A stretch of DNA of 64,000 nucleotides from Astragalus membranaceus (Eukaryota; Streptophyta; Magnoliopsida; Fabales; Fabaceae), in NCBI GenBank assembly GCA_039519185.1, contig CM076847.1, forward strand, positions 43,496,916-43,560,915. Reading direction: 5' to 3'. A program made the translations under genes and the position numbers. Shown in pieces: positions 43,946 through 54,310 of this stretch. A model generated the notes under the pieces. It ran no database searches, was not told the DNA's origin, and worked only from the letters and a program-made list of their open reading frames with translations. How positions within the stretch are numbered: the first letter of the stretch is position 1; each line of letters opens with the position of its first letter.

Positions 43946-43995
43946 TGTTGGTATCGAGAGTGTAGTGGATGAGCATGAAAGAAAATCATCTGGTG
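43946..43995 (+). pseudogene. Saposin-B domain protein fragment, linker exon
   Basis: After ttcag the sequence encodes VGIESVVDEHERKSSG; the split codon at 38053-38054 plus 43946 completes an asparagine. This is the linker that follows the first saposin domain in the plant family. It stops matching at about 43995, where the AAA ATPase piece begins without an intron and in another frame. Confidence 0.75.
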
Positions 43996-44070
43996 GTCTT
44001 CATAGGTTCAAGTAATAGACCAGATTTGATTGACCCTGCACTTCTGCGCCCTGACTGATTCGATAAATTG
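43996..44070 (+). pseudogene. AAA+ ATPase fragment (PEX6-like)
   Basis: One frame encodes VFIGSSNRPDLIDPALLRPD, then a stop, then FDKLL. This is the second region of homology of AAA ATPases; the SNRPD and FDKLL wording is closest to the peroxisomal ATPase PEX6, though CDC48-like proteins are similar. The arginine-finger position after LRP is damaged. It abuts the saposin-like exon directly, a join between two source genes. Confidence 0.65.
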
Positions 44071-44164
44071 CTACTTCAGGTTCTTCTCAAAGAAGCATAG
44101 AAGATGATAGTCTAGTAGTAACATTTCTTGCCTGGCATTTGAGGCAGTGGCATCAACAGCTAAG
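44071..44164. other. Short captured sequence of unknown origin
   Basis: Mixed composition with stops in all frames; ends with CTAAG, the TSD of the next insertion. Confidence 0.4.
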
Positions 44165-47075
44165 TGTAACGCCCCAAAAATAATTGGCTAATTATTTAAT
44201 TAAATATTTAAGTATTCAATTATTTATTTATTTATTTATTTAATTGGTGTAATTATATTAGCATTTGATTAAGGGGTGTGTAAATAAATATTAGGGGATG
44301 GAGTTAGTGATCGGGCTTAAGCTGGAGGAAGCCCGCGATCCAAGCCCAAGGTGTAGGCGCATGAGGGAGTAGTGTTTAGTAATTAAGTGAGTGGTATGTT
44401 AATTAAATAAGGGAGTGGTGTAAGTAGTTAATTGGGTGGTAAATAGGACCCAAGGCACTAGAGCCCATGATACTTAAGCTCTAGGTTTAGTGTCTCAGAC
44501 ACAATTGGAGAAAAGAAAGAAATTGCGAATAGAGAGAGGAGAAGAGAGAGGGGTACGGCGCGAGCTTGCAAGGGAGGGAAGGAAGAGAAGAATTTCGCAA
44601 ATTCAAGGAGGAGATGGGCGTGGTGTTGCGGTGGTTTCTTGGTGTTCCCGTGGAGAGATCATCATCTTCGGAAATTCTTAAGGTAATGGGAGTCTCATAG
44701 TATAAAGGGTTATATGATGGGTAGTATATAGGAGGGTAGAACCTATGATACCTAGGAGTTGTTTGATAATATGCATGAATGAATTATGAAATTATATGTA
44801 TGTTGTTGGTGTTGTTTTGAGTGTTGATGACCTTGAGTGAATAGATGGTAAAATGTTGCACTTACTTGCTTATGGTTTTTTTTGTGCGTTTCTGGAGACT
44901 TTCGGTTCTTCTAAAACTGGTACTGTTCGGTTGATCCAAAAATTATGTGGCTGATTGTTTTTGAAAATAGACTTAAAGCCGGTCGTTTTGGCACTGGTTT
45001 CGCTCAATTTGGAGTTGTGTAGCTCAAGTTATGAGTCTCCAAAGTTAGGTCAAAATTCTGGAATCAAACTGTGAGTAGGTTCGGTTTTTGTAGATTTTGT
45101 GTTCGCAATCGAACTCCGTTTTGAATGATTCTTGTTTCATTGGAAACTAGACTTAATCCTCTACGAAATAGGCACTGGTTTCATGAAATTTCATTAAGAA
45201 ATTAGAAAGAAAATTTAGTTGTAAGTTGGGTAAAGCATTCTATCCGATTTTGTTACCTCAGTGTAGTGTTTTGAAAAACTGTACCAACTGGATACTTATT
45301 TTGAAAAATGAAAATCATAGGAAGAAACTAAACTCAGAGAGCTTCCAAATGAGTGGTTTTTTGTTAAAATCCGATATCGTTTGCTATTTTAATTAATTCG
45401 CCGAAGTAGGTGCACTGCTGTAGGAAATTCTGCACTAGTGCTGTGCTGCGCCAGGGCGCCATGTTGCTGCCCTGTGTGCGCCAAGTTGCTTGCTGTGTTG
45501 CGCCCAGAATGTGGCGCAGGTTGCCCAGAATGTGGCGCAGGTTGCCTCTGCGCCAGTTTTTGCTGTCTGTGTTGCTTGCTGTGTTGCGCCCAGAACGTGG
45601 CGCAGGTTGCCCAGAATGTGGCGCAGGTTGCCTCAGCGCCAGGTTTTGCTGTCTGTGTTGCTGTCTGTGTTGCGCCCAGAGTGGCGCAGGTTGCCTCTGC
45701 GCCAGTTTTTGCTGTCTGTGTTGCTGTCTGTGTTGCACCCAGAGTGGCGCAGGTTGCCTCTGCGCCAGTTTTCTGTGTTGCGTTTTCCCTGCTAGGCGCC
45801 CAGTGCCTGGGTGCCATTTTCAGGATGTTCCTCAAATTTTTCCCGGTTTTGTTTTTGACATATCTTTTGATTCGGGTGTCCGTTTTAAGTGTTTCAAAGT
45901 GCGTTGCGAAGCTTATTCAGTTTTCTACCTGTGTGTTCTATTTTAAGGCAAAAATTATTATTTTTCTGACAGTTTCTGGGCGCCTCAAGTGGCTGCCCCC
46001 GTTGGTCGTTGTTGTTGGCGTTGTAAAACTATTTCGGTGTTTAAAAACCCTTTTAGTGTCCTATTTGGTGTCGTGAGCTGAAGAAAAACCTTTTAATGTA
46101 ACCAGTAATATTAGTTTCCCGGTGTCAATAATGATGTGTTGATGTTTTTGACGATAATGCCCCTAAGCGACGATGATGCCATAAAGGTTTTTCTTGTTGT
46201 TGAGTCAATGTGACTAAATCTTGTTGTTGTTGTTGCTGGGTCAAATATGACCAAAACTCGATGATGATGTGGTTGGGTCGAATATGACCAATGATGATGT
46301 TGTTGACGTTGTTGTGCATAGCATGATTATGTTGTTGATTGTTCCGATGCGTTGTACATGGTGTCTTATGCATGGCATAATGCATTATTACGTTGATGTA
46401 GGCTTCGGCCATAGAGCTTTGCTCAGTGTTGATGATGAAGCCACAAACTCTATTTACATTGATTGGTACCACATGCATATACCCGTCGGTGTGGGTTGCA
46501 TTTCATACATACACGTTGTACCCTTGGTGTCGTTGCTCGTCGTTTTGCTTATGTTGTTACTTGTTGGTGTTGCTCGGCGTTTTACTTATGTTGTTACTTG
46601 TTGGTGTTGCTCCGTGATAGTTGTACTTATGACTGTTGATGTGCTATGGTAATTATAGCTGCCTATTCTCTAGTATATTATCTATCATATATGCTTTTAT
46701 GCTGTTAGAGACTCACCCTTTCTGTTTGAATGTTACCTCTACGTGGGTAACGTGCAGGTAGTCGCAAATGAAGATCAAGGGTCTTTTAGTAGCCGAGTCA
46801 GTGTCGTCTCTGATACGTAGCACCCGGGGAGGGGAAGAACACTGTTTTCAATTGCTTGTTGCATTAGTTGTTTTTGAAACATGGATAGGTGGCTTGAAGT
46901 ATTTGAACAAATATTCGGGGTTGTAAACTAAGTTGATGTTGTTCTTACACGTTTTTACTTGATTATACGTTGTTGGCTTTTGAAATGTTGAATGCGACGC
47001 TCCATTTCCTATTTTAAGTTTAATTTCCGCACTCTGATATGTAATAAAACGAACGGGTAGAATTGGGGTGTTACA
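44165..47075 (+). mobile_element. Tekay-like solo LTR, 2911 bp, TSD CTAAG
   Basis: Begins TGTAACGCCCC and ends TTGGGGTGTTACA, with CTAAG at 44160-44164 and 47076-47080. The ends match the family at 27470-37968, and landmarks such as ctctgatacgtagcac(c/t)cgggg (46806) are shared, but the middle differs. No second LTR or interior. Contains GTGGCGCAGG repeats and no gene. Confidence 0.93.
45425..45800. repeat. GGCGCAGGTTGCC repeats within the solo LTR
   Basis: The phrase gtggcgcaggttgcc recurs at about 45522, 45540, 45600, 45618, 45684 and 45744, interspersed with tttgctgtctgtgttgct. Frames that span it (Cys/Ala/Val-rich or Gln/Arg-rich) are repeat artefacts. Confidence 0.85.
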
Positions 47076-47239
47076 CTAAGCATGATGACAAGTTTCTTGT
47101 TTTTGTCACAGAAATTTATTGATATTCAATTTGTTATATGTGGCATAAATTTGCAGGCAGTAGAAATTGGATGAATAGAGTTGGAAGGGAGAATTTGAGC
47201 TGAGTTCAGAAAGTTGGATCCAGAAAGATCAAAAGATGA

Positions 47240-47565
47240 CCAGTTCTCCAAGCTACATCCTTCCTTGTCAGCAAACACCATAATTGGAACTGTTGGTGCT
47301 GGTCCAAGTGGCTTATCAGCTGCTTAATTATGCACTAGCTAGGCTTGCTCACAAGAATGTCACAGTTTTGGAGAAACACCATACCATTGGTGTGGCATGT
47401 GTGAATCAGTGGATATTGAAGGTATATATAGCTTAATTGCACTCTTTACGTGATTCAAGTGAGTGACAATGAATTTTGACTATATTTAAATGTCTATACA
47501 AGAAATGTTTATGATCTAGGTGGGCAAGTTGTTGCTGCAAGCAATGCTCCAGTTATGAGAGGTGT
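47240..47565 (+). pseudogene. FAD-dependent (amine-oxidase-type) oxidoreductase fragment, two exons
   Basis: The first piece (to 47421, GT donor after it) encodes IGTVGAGPSGLSAA, the FAD-binding GxGxxG motif of a flavin oxidoreductase, then a stop and a shifted continuation LAHKNVTVLEKHHTIG. The second (about 47514-47565) encodes VYDLGGQVVAASNAPV, which follows directly in the same family. Stops and small indels make it non-functional. It is the last captured gene before the right subterminal array. Confidence 0.75.
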
Positions 47566-48040
47566 CAGTTTCACTGTCAAGTTTGCCAACACAGGTTTAT
47601 AGCTTGACAAAAATCAAGATATTCAGAGTTCACAAGGAACACAAGTTGACAAGGGTATAATTTTATTAAGTGTTGGATCCCCAAAAATGAATAATTTACT
47701 AATGGATGTAATACTGAAATTGCAATATACAGGTTTATATGCTCTTTGTTTTTTTTTGCAAGACATCAAGTGCTTTGAAACTTGGATGGTTTTTCCTGGT
47801 TATATGGTATTTTAATTATACTTCTTAATATGCATAAGCATAGTGCCTTCATAAAATGCTAATGAGTGAATGAAACTGTAATTTCATCATCGATTGTCTT
47901 TTTTGTGATATTGATTGCTTTAGTACTTATTATTTATTTTTCATCACTTTAATCACTTATTCTGCCTATTGGGTGTTTTCCATAATTTCATCATCGATTG
48001 TCTTTTTTTGTGATGTTTGTGAGGCATGCATAAAAAGAAA
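47566..48040. other. AT-rich spacer, no gene seen
   Basis: Sequence continues with short exon-like words (MRGVSFTVKFANTG) that I do not recognise, then AT-rich DNA. The phrase tttcatcatcgattgtct occurs twice (47883 and 47989). Confidence 0.45.
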
Positions 48041-48043
48041 CTA

Positions 48044-48562
48044 GACATTTAGCATCGCTTGTTTCAAACAAGCGATGCTAAATGTCTTTTTTTTATCAAG
48101 AAAATGACATTTAGCATCGGTTACTTCAAACAACCGATGCTAAATGTATCAATAAATGACATTTAGCATCGGTTGTTTGAAACAACCGATGCTAAATGTC
48201 ATTTTTTTATCAAAAATGACTTTTAGCATCGGTTATTTGGAACAACCGATGCTAAATGTCACTTTCAGGACATTTAGCATCGGTTGTTTCAAACACCCGA
48301 TGCTAAATGTCATTTTTCAGGACATTTAGCATCGGTCGTTTCAAATAATTAACCGATGCTAAATGTCATTTTCAGACAGCAAAAACAGTGATGAAATGGA
48401 CATCTAGCATCGGTTATCTGAACACCCGACGCTAAATGTGACATTTAGCGTCGGTTAAATAACCGATGCTAAATGTATGACATTTAGCATCGGGTGATTT
48501 AGCGTCGGGCGATAACCGGCGCTAAATGTCCAATTTAACCGACGCTAAATGTCTTTTTTCCA
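48044..48562. repeat. Right subterminal palindrome array of the large CACTA element
   Basis: About eight to ten units of gacatttagcatcggttg ... aaccgatgctaaatgtc, each an inverted repeat with a short loop, run up to the terminus. Later units use gcgtcgg in place of gcatcgg. They match the left array at 14590-14832. Confidence 0.9.
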
Positions 48563-49164
48563 CTAGTGAGAGGAAATGGGGAGGAATGGGTTGCTGAAAT
48601 GGGTATCAGAATGTAGAGGGTGAGAAGCTGGTTTGAATGGTGTAAAGAAGAGAAACATGCATGGAGAATGGTGGAAGAACCCTTCTCTCCTTTCCTCTCT
48701 CTCTCTCTCTACGGTTTCTCTCTCTCTCTCTCTCAGCTCTCCTTATTCCTGTTTTCTGAATTTCTGAACTTGTGAAAAATGGGTGTGAGTGTTGGGTGTT
48801 GTCTCAGCTGATGGTTTCCTTTAATGAGGTGGAAATGACCATAATACCCCTAGTTCACCAATTACTCCATAAACCCTTCTTAATTCATTTCTAGTCACAT
48901 AATCAAACAATACTTTATACAACAATTAATTAATGCATATGGGGTGTTTTGTGGAAGGTGCTTCAGCTGGAACTCATTAATGGGTGGAAAAGACGCAAAT
49001 GCCTTTATCCTAGTATTTTCGCTTAAAATCCCAATTAGATCACCAATCAATCAACAATTCAAATACTAATATATTTTAGCACACAAGTACAACATAATTC
49101 ACTTAATCAATTATGCTAATTAATTATCTTGACCTTAACAATTAGCTGAATTGGGGATGTTACA

Positions 49165-49800
49165 TAATGACATTTGTACCCTTAAATTAGATATGTGTCT
49201 TGTTAATAAGAGATCCAAATTGGTGATTTCATAATAGGTTTGTTTGTATAAATAAATAAATAAATAAGAGAAAGAGAGGAATTGTTTATGCGAAAAGTAA
49301 AAGTAATGTAAAAAGAAAAAAGGAAGAAAGAGAGTGTAAGAGAAAAGTGAAAAGGAGGAAAGAGAGTGTAAGAAAAAAGAGAAAAAAATGGAGGAAAGAG
49401 AATGTAAGAAGAAAAAAAAAAAGCGGTAATGACATGTTTACCCTTAAATTAGATATGTGTCTTGTTAATAAGAGATCAAAATTGGTAATTTCATTGTTTG
49501 TATAAATAGATAAATAAGAGAAAGAGAAGAATTATTTATGAGAAAAGTAAAAGTAATGTAAAAAGAAAAAAGGAAGAAAGAGAGTGTAAGAGAAAAGTGA
49601 AAAGGAAGAAAGAAAGTGTAAGAAAAAAGAGAAAACAAAAGGAGGAAAGAAAGTGTAAGAAGAAAAAGAAAGAAAGAGAGGGTAATGACATTTTTACCCT
49701 GAAATTAGATATGTGTCTTGTTAATAAAAGATCCAAATTCGTAATTTCATATTAGATTTATTTGTATAAATAGATTGTATAAATAGATAAATAGATAGAT
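49165..49800. repeat. Tandem repeat, about 250-bp unit (copies 1 right half, 2 and 3)
   Basis: The unit runs from aagagaaagagaggaatt through aaaagtaaaagtaatg and gaaagagagtgtaagag to taatgacat(t/g)t(t/g)(t/a)accc and attagatatgtgtcttg. Copy 1 is split (9405-9613 plus 49165-49261), copy 2 is about 49262-49512, copy 3 about 49513-49770. A tagata tail (49770-49810) ends it. Open frames on the minus strand are low-complexity Ser/Phe/Leu runs, not genes. Confidence 0.85.
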
Positions 49801-49810
49801 AAATAGATAA

Positions 49811-50564
49811 ATACATATTAGATGCCATGTGTAGCCCTCCATTTGTTCCTAATGTGTCATTTGAATGCCACGTGCAACTATTATCTGATGTAGTTTTGAC
49901 ACGCGATTTTGGATAGGGGTTGACATCAAGGACAAAATCCAACCATTTTTTTACAGGGATCGAATTTAAAATTTCTCATATTTTTTTGGAATTCTTATTT
50001 AATTAAAACCAAATAAAAAAATGAAACAAAAGAAAACCAATGGAAACAAAGCTAATACCCTTGCCATGGAAAAAAAAGGTAAGTCATATTGATTTCTAAA
50101 TATGTGAGAGAGTGTCATTATAGTTTTTAAATGGATCAAATAAAAATTGTAAATAATTCCTCAGTGTCTCTTTTTTAAGTTATTTTTTGTCCTCAAATTT
50201 GTTTTTTACTAGTCATTTTGGGTTGATCAAATTAAATGTGTTTTTTGTTAGTCGATTTAGTCCATAAAATGTCTAACAAAAGAAATACTTAAAGACTTAT
50301 TTGTAATTTTGATATATTCAAAGACTATAAGGCGAACGCCTACACATTCGGTGGTCAAAATGGCTATTACCCAGTAAAAAACTAGCGTTTGTAACAACAC
50401 TGAAAAATATAATTACAAGGACGAAAGAGATATTTAAACTAAAAAAAAATAAACTCGTGGGACTCGTGCATTCTATATGTTTGTTTTCCAACTTGAATAT
50501 TCGCATTAATTGTACACCAAACCAGCTTTTTTCTTAGTTGGCACATTCATTCATTCAAGAGCAA
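49811..50564 (+). promoter_or_regulatory. Upstream region of the UGT gene
   Basis: AT-rich non-coding DNA. A CACGTG (G-box core, bound by bZIP and bHLH factors) lies at 49869-49874, about 700 bases before the putative TATA box. I see no other strong signal; function not shown. Confidence 0.4.
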
Positions 50565-50574
50565 CTATATAAAT
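50565..50574 (+). promoter_or_regulatory. TATA box of the UGT gene
   Basis: CTATATAAAT about 75 bases before the ATG, at a typical plant TATA distance; transcription would start near 50600. Confidence 0.7.
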
Positions 50575-50643
50575 AAATATCTCAAACCTCCATAAAAACA
50601 TATACCTTTCAGCTTGATCCTTGATTGACTAGTTAGTGTTACA

Positions 50644-52568
50644 ATGGTGTTGCCTACTCAAGCGCAAGCCAATATATTAAAGGTTATTTTCTATCCTTTC
50701 ATAGCTACGAGTCACATCATTCCCATGGTTGACATGGCAAGGGTATTATCCATGCACGGCGTTGATATCACCATAATAACCACCCCAGTCAATGCCAAGG
50801 TTTTTCAGAAGTTAGTTGACCGTGATTCCAAACGTGGCCGCTTGATCAAAACACATATTTTGGAGTTTCCATCAAAACAGCTTGGTATTCCAGTTGGTAT
50901 GGAATCCATCAATGCCGACACTCCTCCCGAATTGTCCTCAAAAATAGGTGAGGGGTTGGAAATTCTGCACCCGCAGGTCGAGAAATTGTTTGAGGAACTA
51001 GAAGCTGATTGCATAGTGAGTGACATGTTTCACACTTGGACCGTGGAAGCTGCAGCGAAGTTAGGCATTCCGAGACTTGTTTTCTGCCCTGCGAACATTC
51101 TCTCTCGCTCAGCGGAGTACTCATTGGAACAACACCCAATTTACAATGAGCTGGAGTCTGATTCTGAGAAATTCACAATTGTCGGATTGCCCCATAAATT
51201 GGAGATGACTAAGTTGAAAGTGCCACATTGGTTGACTAAGTCAGACTCATATGGATTGTTAATGAAGGTAATGATAATACTATTCTATAACAAAACATAA
51301 ACAAAACTGACTACTTTCCCACTTATTAAGACATGTAGTTATTTGCCTGTGTTTTTGTAAATCACATTTAAAATTTAACTTCCTTACCTAAATTACCGTT
51401 TGTTTTATTTAATTATCTGAGAGCCTCTAATTTTTCATGTTCAGCATTAAATTAAGGACATTTTTGGTATATTTTCATTAAATAGGATTTAAGAAATCAA
51501 TTTTTACTTATATTTTGTTTAAAAGTAACTTCTTATTTTATAAATTAGTGACCAAAAATTTATTGATGTTATTAGAGACGAATATCACATTTTTCATCAC
51601 TAGTTTTTCCTCTCTATTTTCACTTTTTTAGTAGTGATTATTGCAAATTGAACCTTTAATTGATTATATATCCTAATGCATTATTGTGCTGACTCATACT
51701 ATATATGAAGATGGTCAATGATTCCACTAGAATGAGCTACGGTGCAGTATTCAATAGTTTCTACGAATGTGAAGGTGCTTATGAGGAGCATTACAAATAT
51801 GCATATGGAACCAAGTGTTGGAGCTTAGGACCTGTTTCACTATGGGTAAACAAAGATGCTTCAGATAAGGCAGAAAGAGGAAACGCAAAACCTGAAGAAG
51901 AAGGGTGTATCATGAAATGGCTTAATTCCAAGAAAGAAAACTCAGTTCTCTATGTAAGTTTTGGTAGCATGAACAAGTTCCCTTCTTCTCAGCTCGTTGA
52001 AATAGCTCATGCACTAGAGGCTTCTGGCCATGATTTCATTTGGGTTGTTCGCAAGAACAATGATAAAGAATTTGAAGATATAATTGAAGAGTTTAAGAAG
52101 AGAGTGAAAGGAAGCAATAAGGGTTATTTAATATGGGGTTGGGCCCCACAACTATTGATACTTGAGAACAAGGCTATCGGGGGAGTGGTGACTCATTGTG
52201 GTTGGAACACAGTGATGGAAACTATAAATGTAGGGTTGCCAATGGTGACATGGCCTTTGTTTGCTGAGCAGTTTTCAATTGAGATGTTGGTGGTTGATGT
52301 GTTAAAGATTGGGGTTCCAGTGGGGTCCAAAGAATGGAGAGATTGGAATGATTTTGGGAGTGAGGTGGTGAAAAAGGATGATATTGGTAGGGCTATTTCT
52401 TTGGTGATGGATAGTGGAGAGGAAGCTGCACAAATGAGAACAAGAGCCAAAGAACTTAGCAATGCTGCGGAGAAAGCTATAAATGTTGGTGGGTCTTCTT
52501 ATAATAATGTGATGCAACTAATTAAGGAGCTCAAGTCACTTAAACTTCAACGTTTGAATGCTAATTAA
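50644..52568 (+). CDS. UDP-glycosyltransferase, UGT73 family (saponin-type), two exons (50644-51267, 51711-52568)
   Basis: Transfers a sugar from a UDP-sugar to a small molecule in the cytosol. The spliced product is 493 residues, full length for plant family-1 enzymes, with no signal peptide. Exon 1 ends AAG before GTAATG; exon 2 follows tgaag, both in phase 0. Catalytic His24 (TSHIIPMVD) and the supporting Asp127 (VSDMF) are present. The 44-residue PSPG donor-binding box is residues 352-395, from WAPQ through HCGWN to FAEQ; its last residue is Gln, often linked to UDP-glucose use. The wording of the whole box and of LVVDVLKIGVPVG is closest, from memory, to legume soyasaponin glycosyltransferases (UGT73P-like), so a triterpene glycoside acceptor is likely but not proven. 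ATG context acaATGg, with a TATA box about 75 bases upstream. Frame and splice sites are clean, so it is probably functional. Confidence 0.9.
51268..51710 (+). other. UGT intron
   Basis: 443-base AT-rich intron from GTAATG to TATATGAAG. A GT-AG intron in phase 0 that joins residues 208 and 209. No nested element seen. Confidence 0.85.
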
Positions 52569-52914
52569 GGCCCCATATATATTTATATATATATAGCATT
52601 TGAATAATTTATATAAAAAAAAATATAAAAATCTTTGGATGGTAAGTAACCAAAAAAAGATTGTAATGTTGGTGTTGCGATATATTTTGCAACTTGCGCG
52701 TTATTGTGTTTCCAATTCAATGTTTAATTTTCTTGCTAAAAGCGAAGTTACAAAAATCCAATAGGTTTGAAAACCATTTAGCTGCACATTATGCACAATT
52801 CGAACCACTAAGACATATGGCAATTTTGTTTATCCACAAGATAGATAAGCAACTAGCAGACAGTCTACAAGCCCTCCATAATGAAGCTAGGGGGAACAAC
52901 TACTCATTTTTTCA
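52569..52914 (+). other. UGT 3' flank
   Basis: AT-rich; a tatatatttatatatatata run and a-rich stretch with an aataatttata word (52604) could serve for polyadenylation. Nothing else supported. Confidence 0.5.
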
Positions 52915-53126
52915 TTTTTTATAAGCCAAATATATATTAATAAGAAAGGAGTTTCGGGGGTACCCCAACCCTTACAAATATAGGGGGCCTCATTAAAACC
53001 TCTCTGGGCAACCCCATGAGAAAAAGACCCAACGAGGAAAAATAGTACTCCATGAAGAACGAGACCAGTAGCCAAATTACACCGAATTAATACAAATAAT
53101 GGGGTTTCCCCACCAATCAGAAATCT

Positions 53127-54040
53127 TTAAAGCTGAATTGCAACATTTAATGCTAATGAGCCAACTCCAAGATATAGTTTTAACATGATTGACAACCACT
53201 TGAGAATTGAAGACAATTGATCCCTAATGGGAATATGGTTCCGATGGACCCAAGTACACCACGTGACTGCCATCCTAAATAAATACTTCAATTTCCCCGC
53301 CTTCTTGGAATCCAACCTGAGACCATGGGCCCTAAAATGGTCAACTCCAACAAGAGAATCCATAACTGCAATGTCCATCCAATTATGCATAGAAGTCCAA
53401 ACTGATCGAGAGCACCTGCACAAAAAAAATAAGTGGAAAATAGACTCATTCTGCTCAAAACAAAAAGGACAACACGACCCGTGAGGGTCCTTAATGATAC
53501 CCTTAGAAATAAGAGTATCACGGGTTGGAAGCTTTTCCAACAACAATCTCCAACTGAAAACCCCCACCTTAGTGGGAATCGAAAACTGTCACATATCATC
53601 TAAAGCGCTTTGAGTGTCGTTATCCAACCTATCATATTGATGCATCAGATTCAACAAAAGAGCATAACAAGATTTAATCGTAAACGCATGGAAATTATCA
53701 AGCCTCCACTGCCATCGATCTTGCTCGGAATCGTCGGGATGAATAGAATTTCAAACGTCCAAAAGCAGGTCAGAGTCATCCCTCTCCTTCGCAGAAAAGC
53801 ACGATCCCAGTCGAGATTCCAACGCCAAGTGTTATCAATCCAATACCTGTGCTCCCTGATACTACCGTTTTTAAACTTTGCCAGATGGAAGAGGCTATGA
53901 AACAAGTCCATATAAGTCTCAATACTAGCCCACTTGTGCGACCAAAAGGAAATCAAATTCCCCATACCCATCACCAGACTAAGTGCATAAACAAAGGCTC
54001 CCTGCCACGAAGGCATGCCATCTTCCAAAAGTAATAAGTC
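53127..54040 (-). pseudogene. LINE ORF2, C-terminal part with zinc-binding (zf-RVT) domain
   Basis: The minus strand encodes MPSWQGAFVYALSLVMG and, further on, FSWRLLLEKLPTRDTL and CCPFCFEQNESIFHLFFLC, the cysteine/histidine-rich zf-RVT domain found after the reverse transcriptase in plant L1 elements. Frames change at least twice (near 53600 and 53650), so it is a pseudogene. Mature function would be RNA and target handling during reverse transcription. Confidence 0.85.
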
Positions 54041-54310
54041 TCACCACAAATAATTTTTAATTACTTGCGGCGGTTTAGAACCGCCACTAACCGTAAGCTT
54101 GGAAAATCAGTTGACAACTTGGCGGCAGTTGCAAACCGCCGTTAAATTCGCGGCTGTTTGTGTGACGGTTTCAAGAACCGTCGTCGGCAACACCTCCCGA
54201 CGCTGAAATCCACGACACTTCTGGAACCGCCGCCAGTAGCCATTAACGGCGGCTAAAACCATCGCCGCTGTGCATTCCAACCACCGCCAGCCTTCGTTTT
54301 TTGCGTAGTG
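54041..54310. mobile_element. CACTA-like MITE, about 270 bp, inside the LINE
   Basis: It ends gcgtagtg (inverse CACTACGC) at 54310 and begins CACCACAAAT at 54041, a degenerate CACTA terminus. The interior has palindromes of the type ggcggtttagaaccgcc and gcggtttgcaactgccgcc-like units. LINE sequence continues on both sides. I could not find a clean 3-bp TSD (TCT before, TTC after). Confidence 0.65.

Larger units (their letters stand above)
14565..48568 (+). mobile_element. Gene-fragment-carrying CACTA element ('Pack-CACTA'), TSD AGA, about 5.3 kb without nested insertions
   Basis: The element begins CACTAGTGGAAA at 14565 and ends TTTCCACTAGTG at 48568, perfect 12-base terminal inverted repeats, with AGA at 14562-14564 and again at 48569-48571. 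Subterminal arrays of the palindrome gcatcggttgttt ... aacaaccgatgc fill both ends. Subtracting the Athila-like, Tekay-like, copia and solo-LTR insertions and their 5-bp TSDs (28662 bases) leaves 5342 bp. That remainder holds no recognisable transposase; instead it contains intron-bearing fragments of HSP90, vacuolar sorting receptor, a saposin-B protein, an AAA ATPase and an FAD oxidoreductase, all in the plus direction. Gene-fragment capture by CACTA elements is established in soybean and other plants. Confidence 0.9.
9614..49164 (-). mobile_element. Solo LTR of a Tekay/Del-like Ty3/gypsy family, minus orientation, TSD TAATG, split by later insertions
   Basis: The plus strand begins TGTAACACCCC at 9614 and ends GGGGATGTTACA at 49164, with TAATG on both sides (9609-9613 and 49165-49169). 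Reverse-complement similarity to the LTR pair at 55364-61648 is clear at many points: the terminal hairpin, the phrase around the 'atctcagtgag' site near 10022, the GCACGG palindromes near 13453, and the ctcatgacttccctcccc block near 13046. Removing the 10191-12894 insertion with its duplication and the CACTA at 14565-48568 leaves about 2.8 kb, the length of the 55364-61648 LTRs (2825 and 2832 bp). No internal region or second LTR is present, so it is a solo LTR. Confidence 0.85.

Noticed and set aside
45389..46076. Cys/Ala-rich and Gln/Arg-rich frames up to 212 codons
   Set aside because: GTGGCGCAGG repeats of a solo LTR bounded by a TSD; not a gene.
53227..54034. Plus-strand frames over the LINE 3' half
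   Set aside because: Shadows of the minus-strand LINE ORF2; the zf-RVT and RT motifs are on the minus strand.
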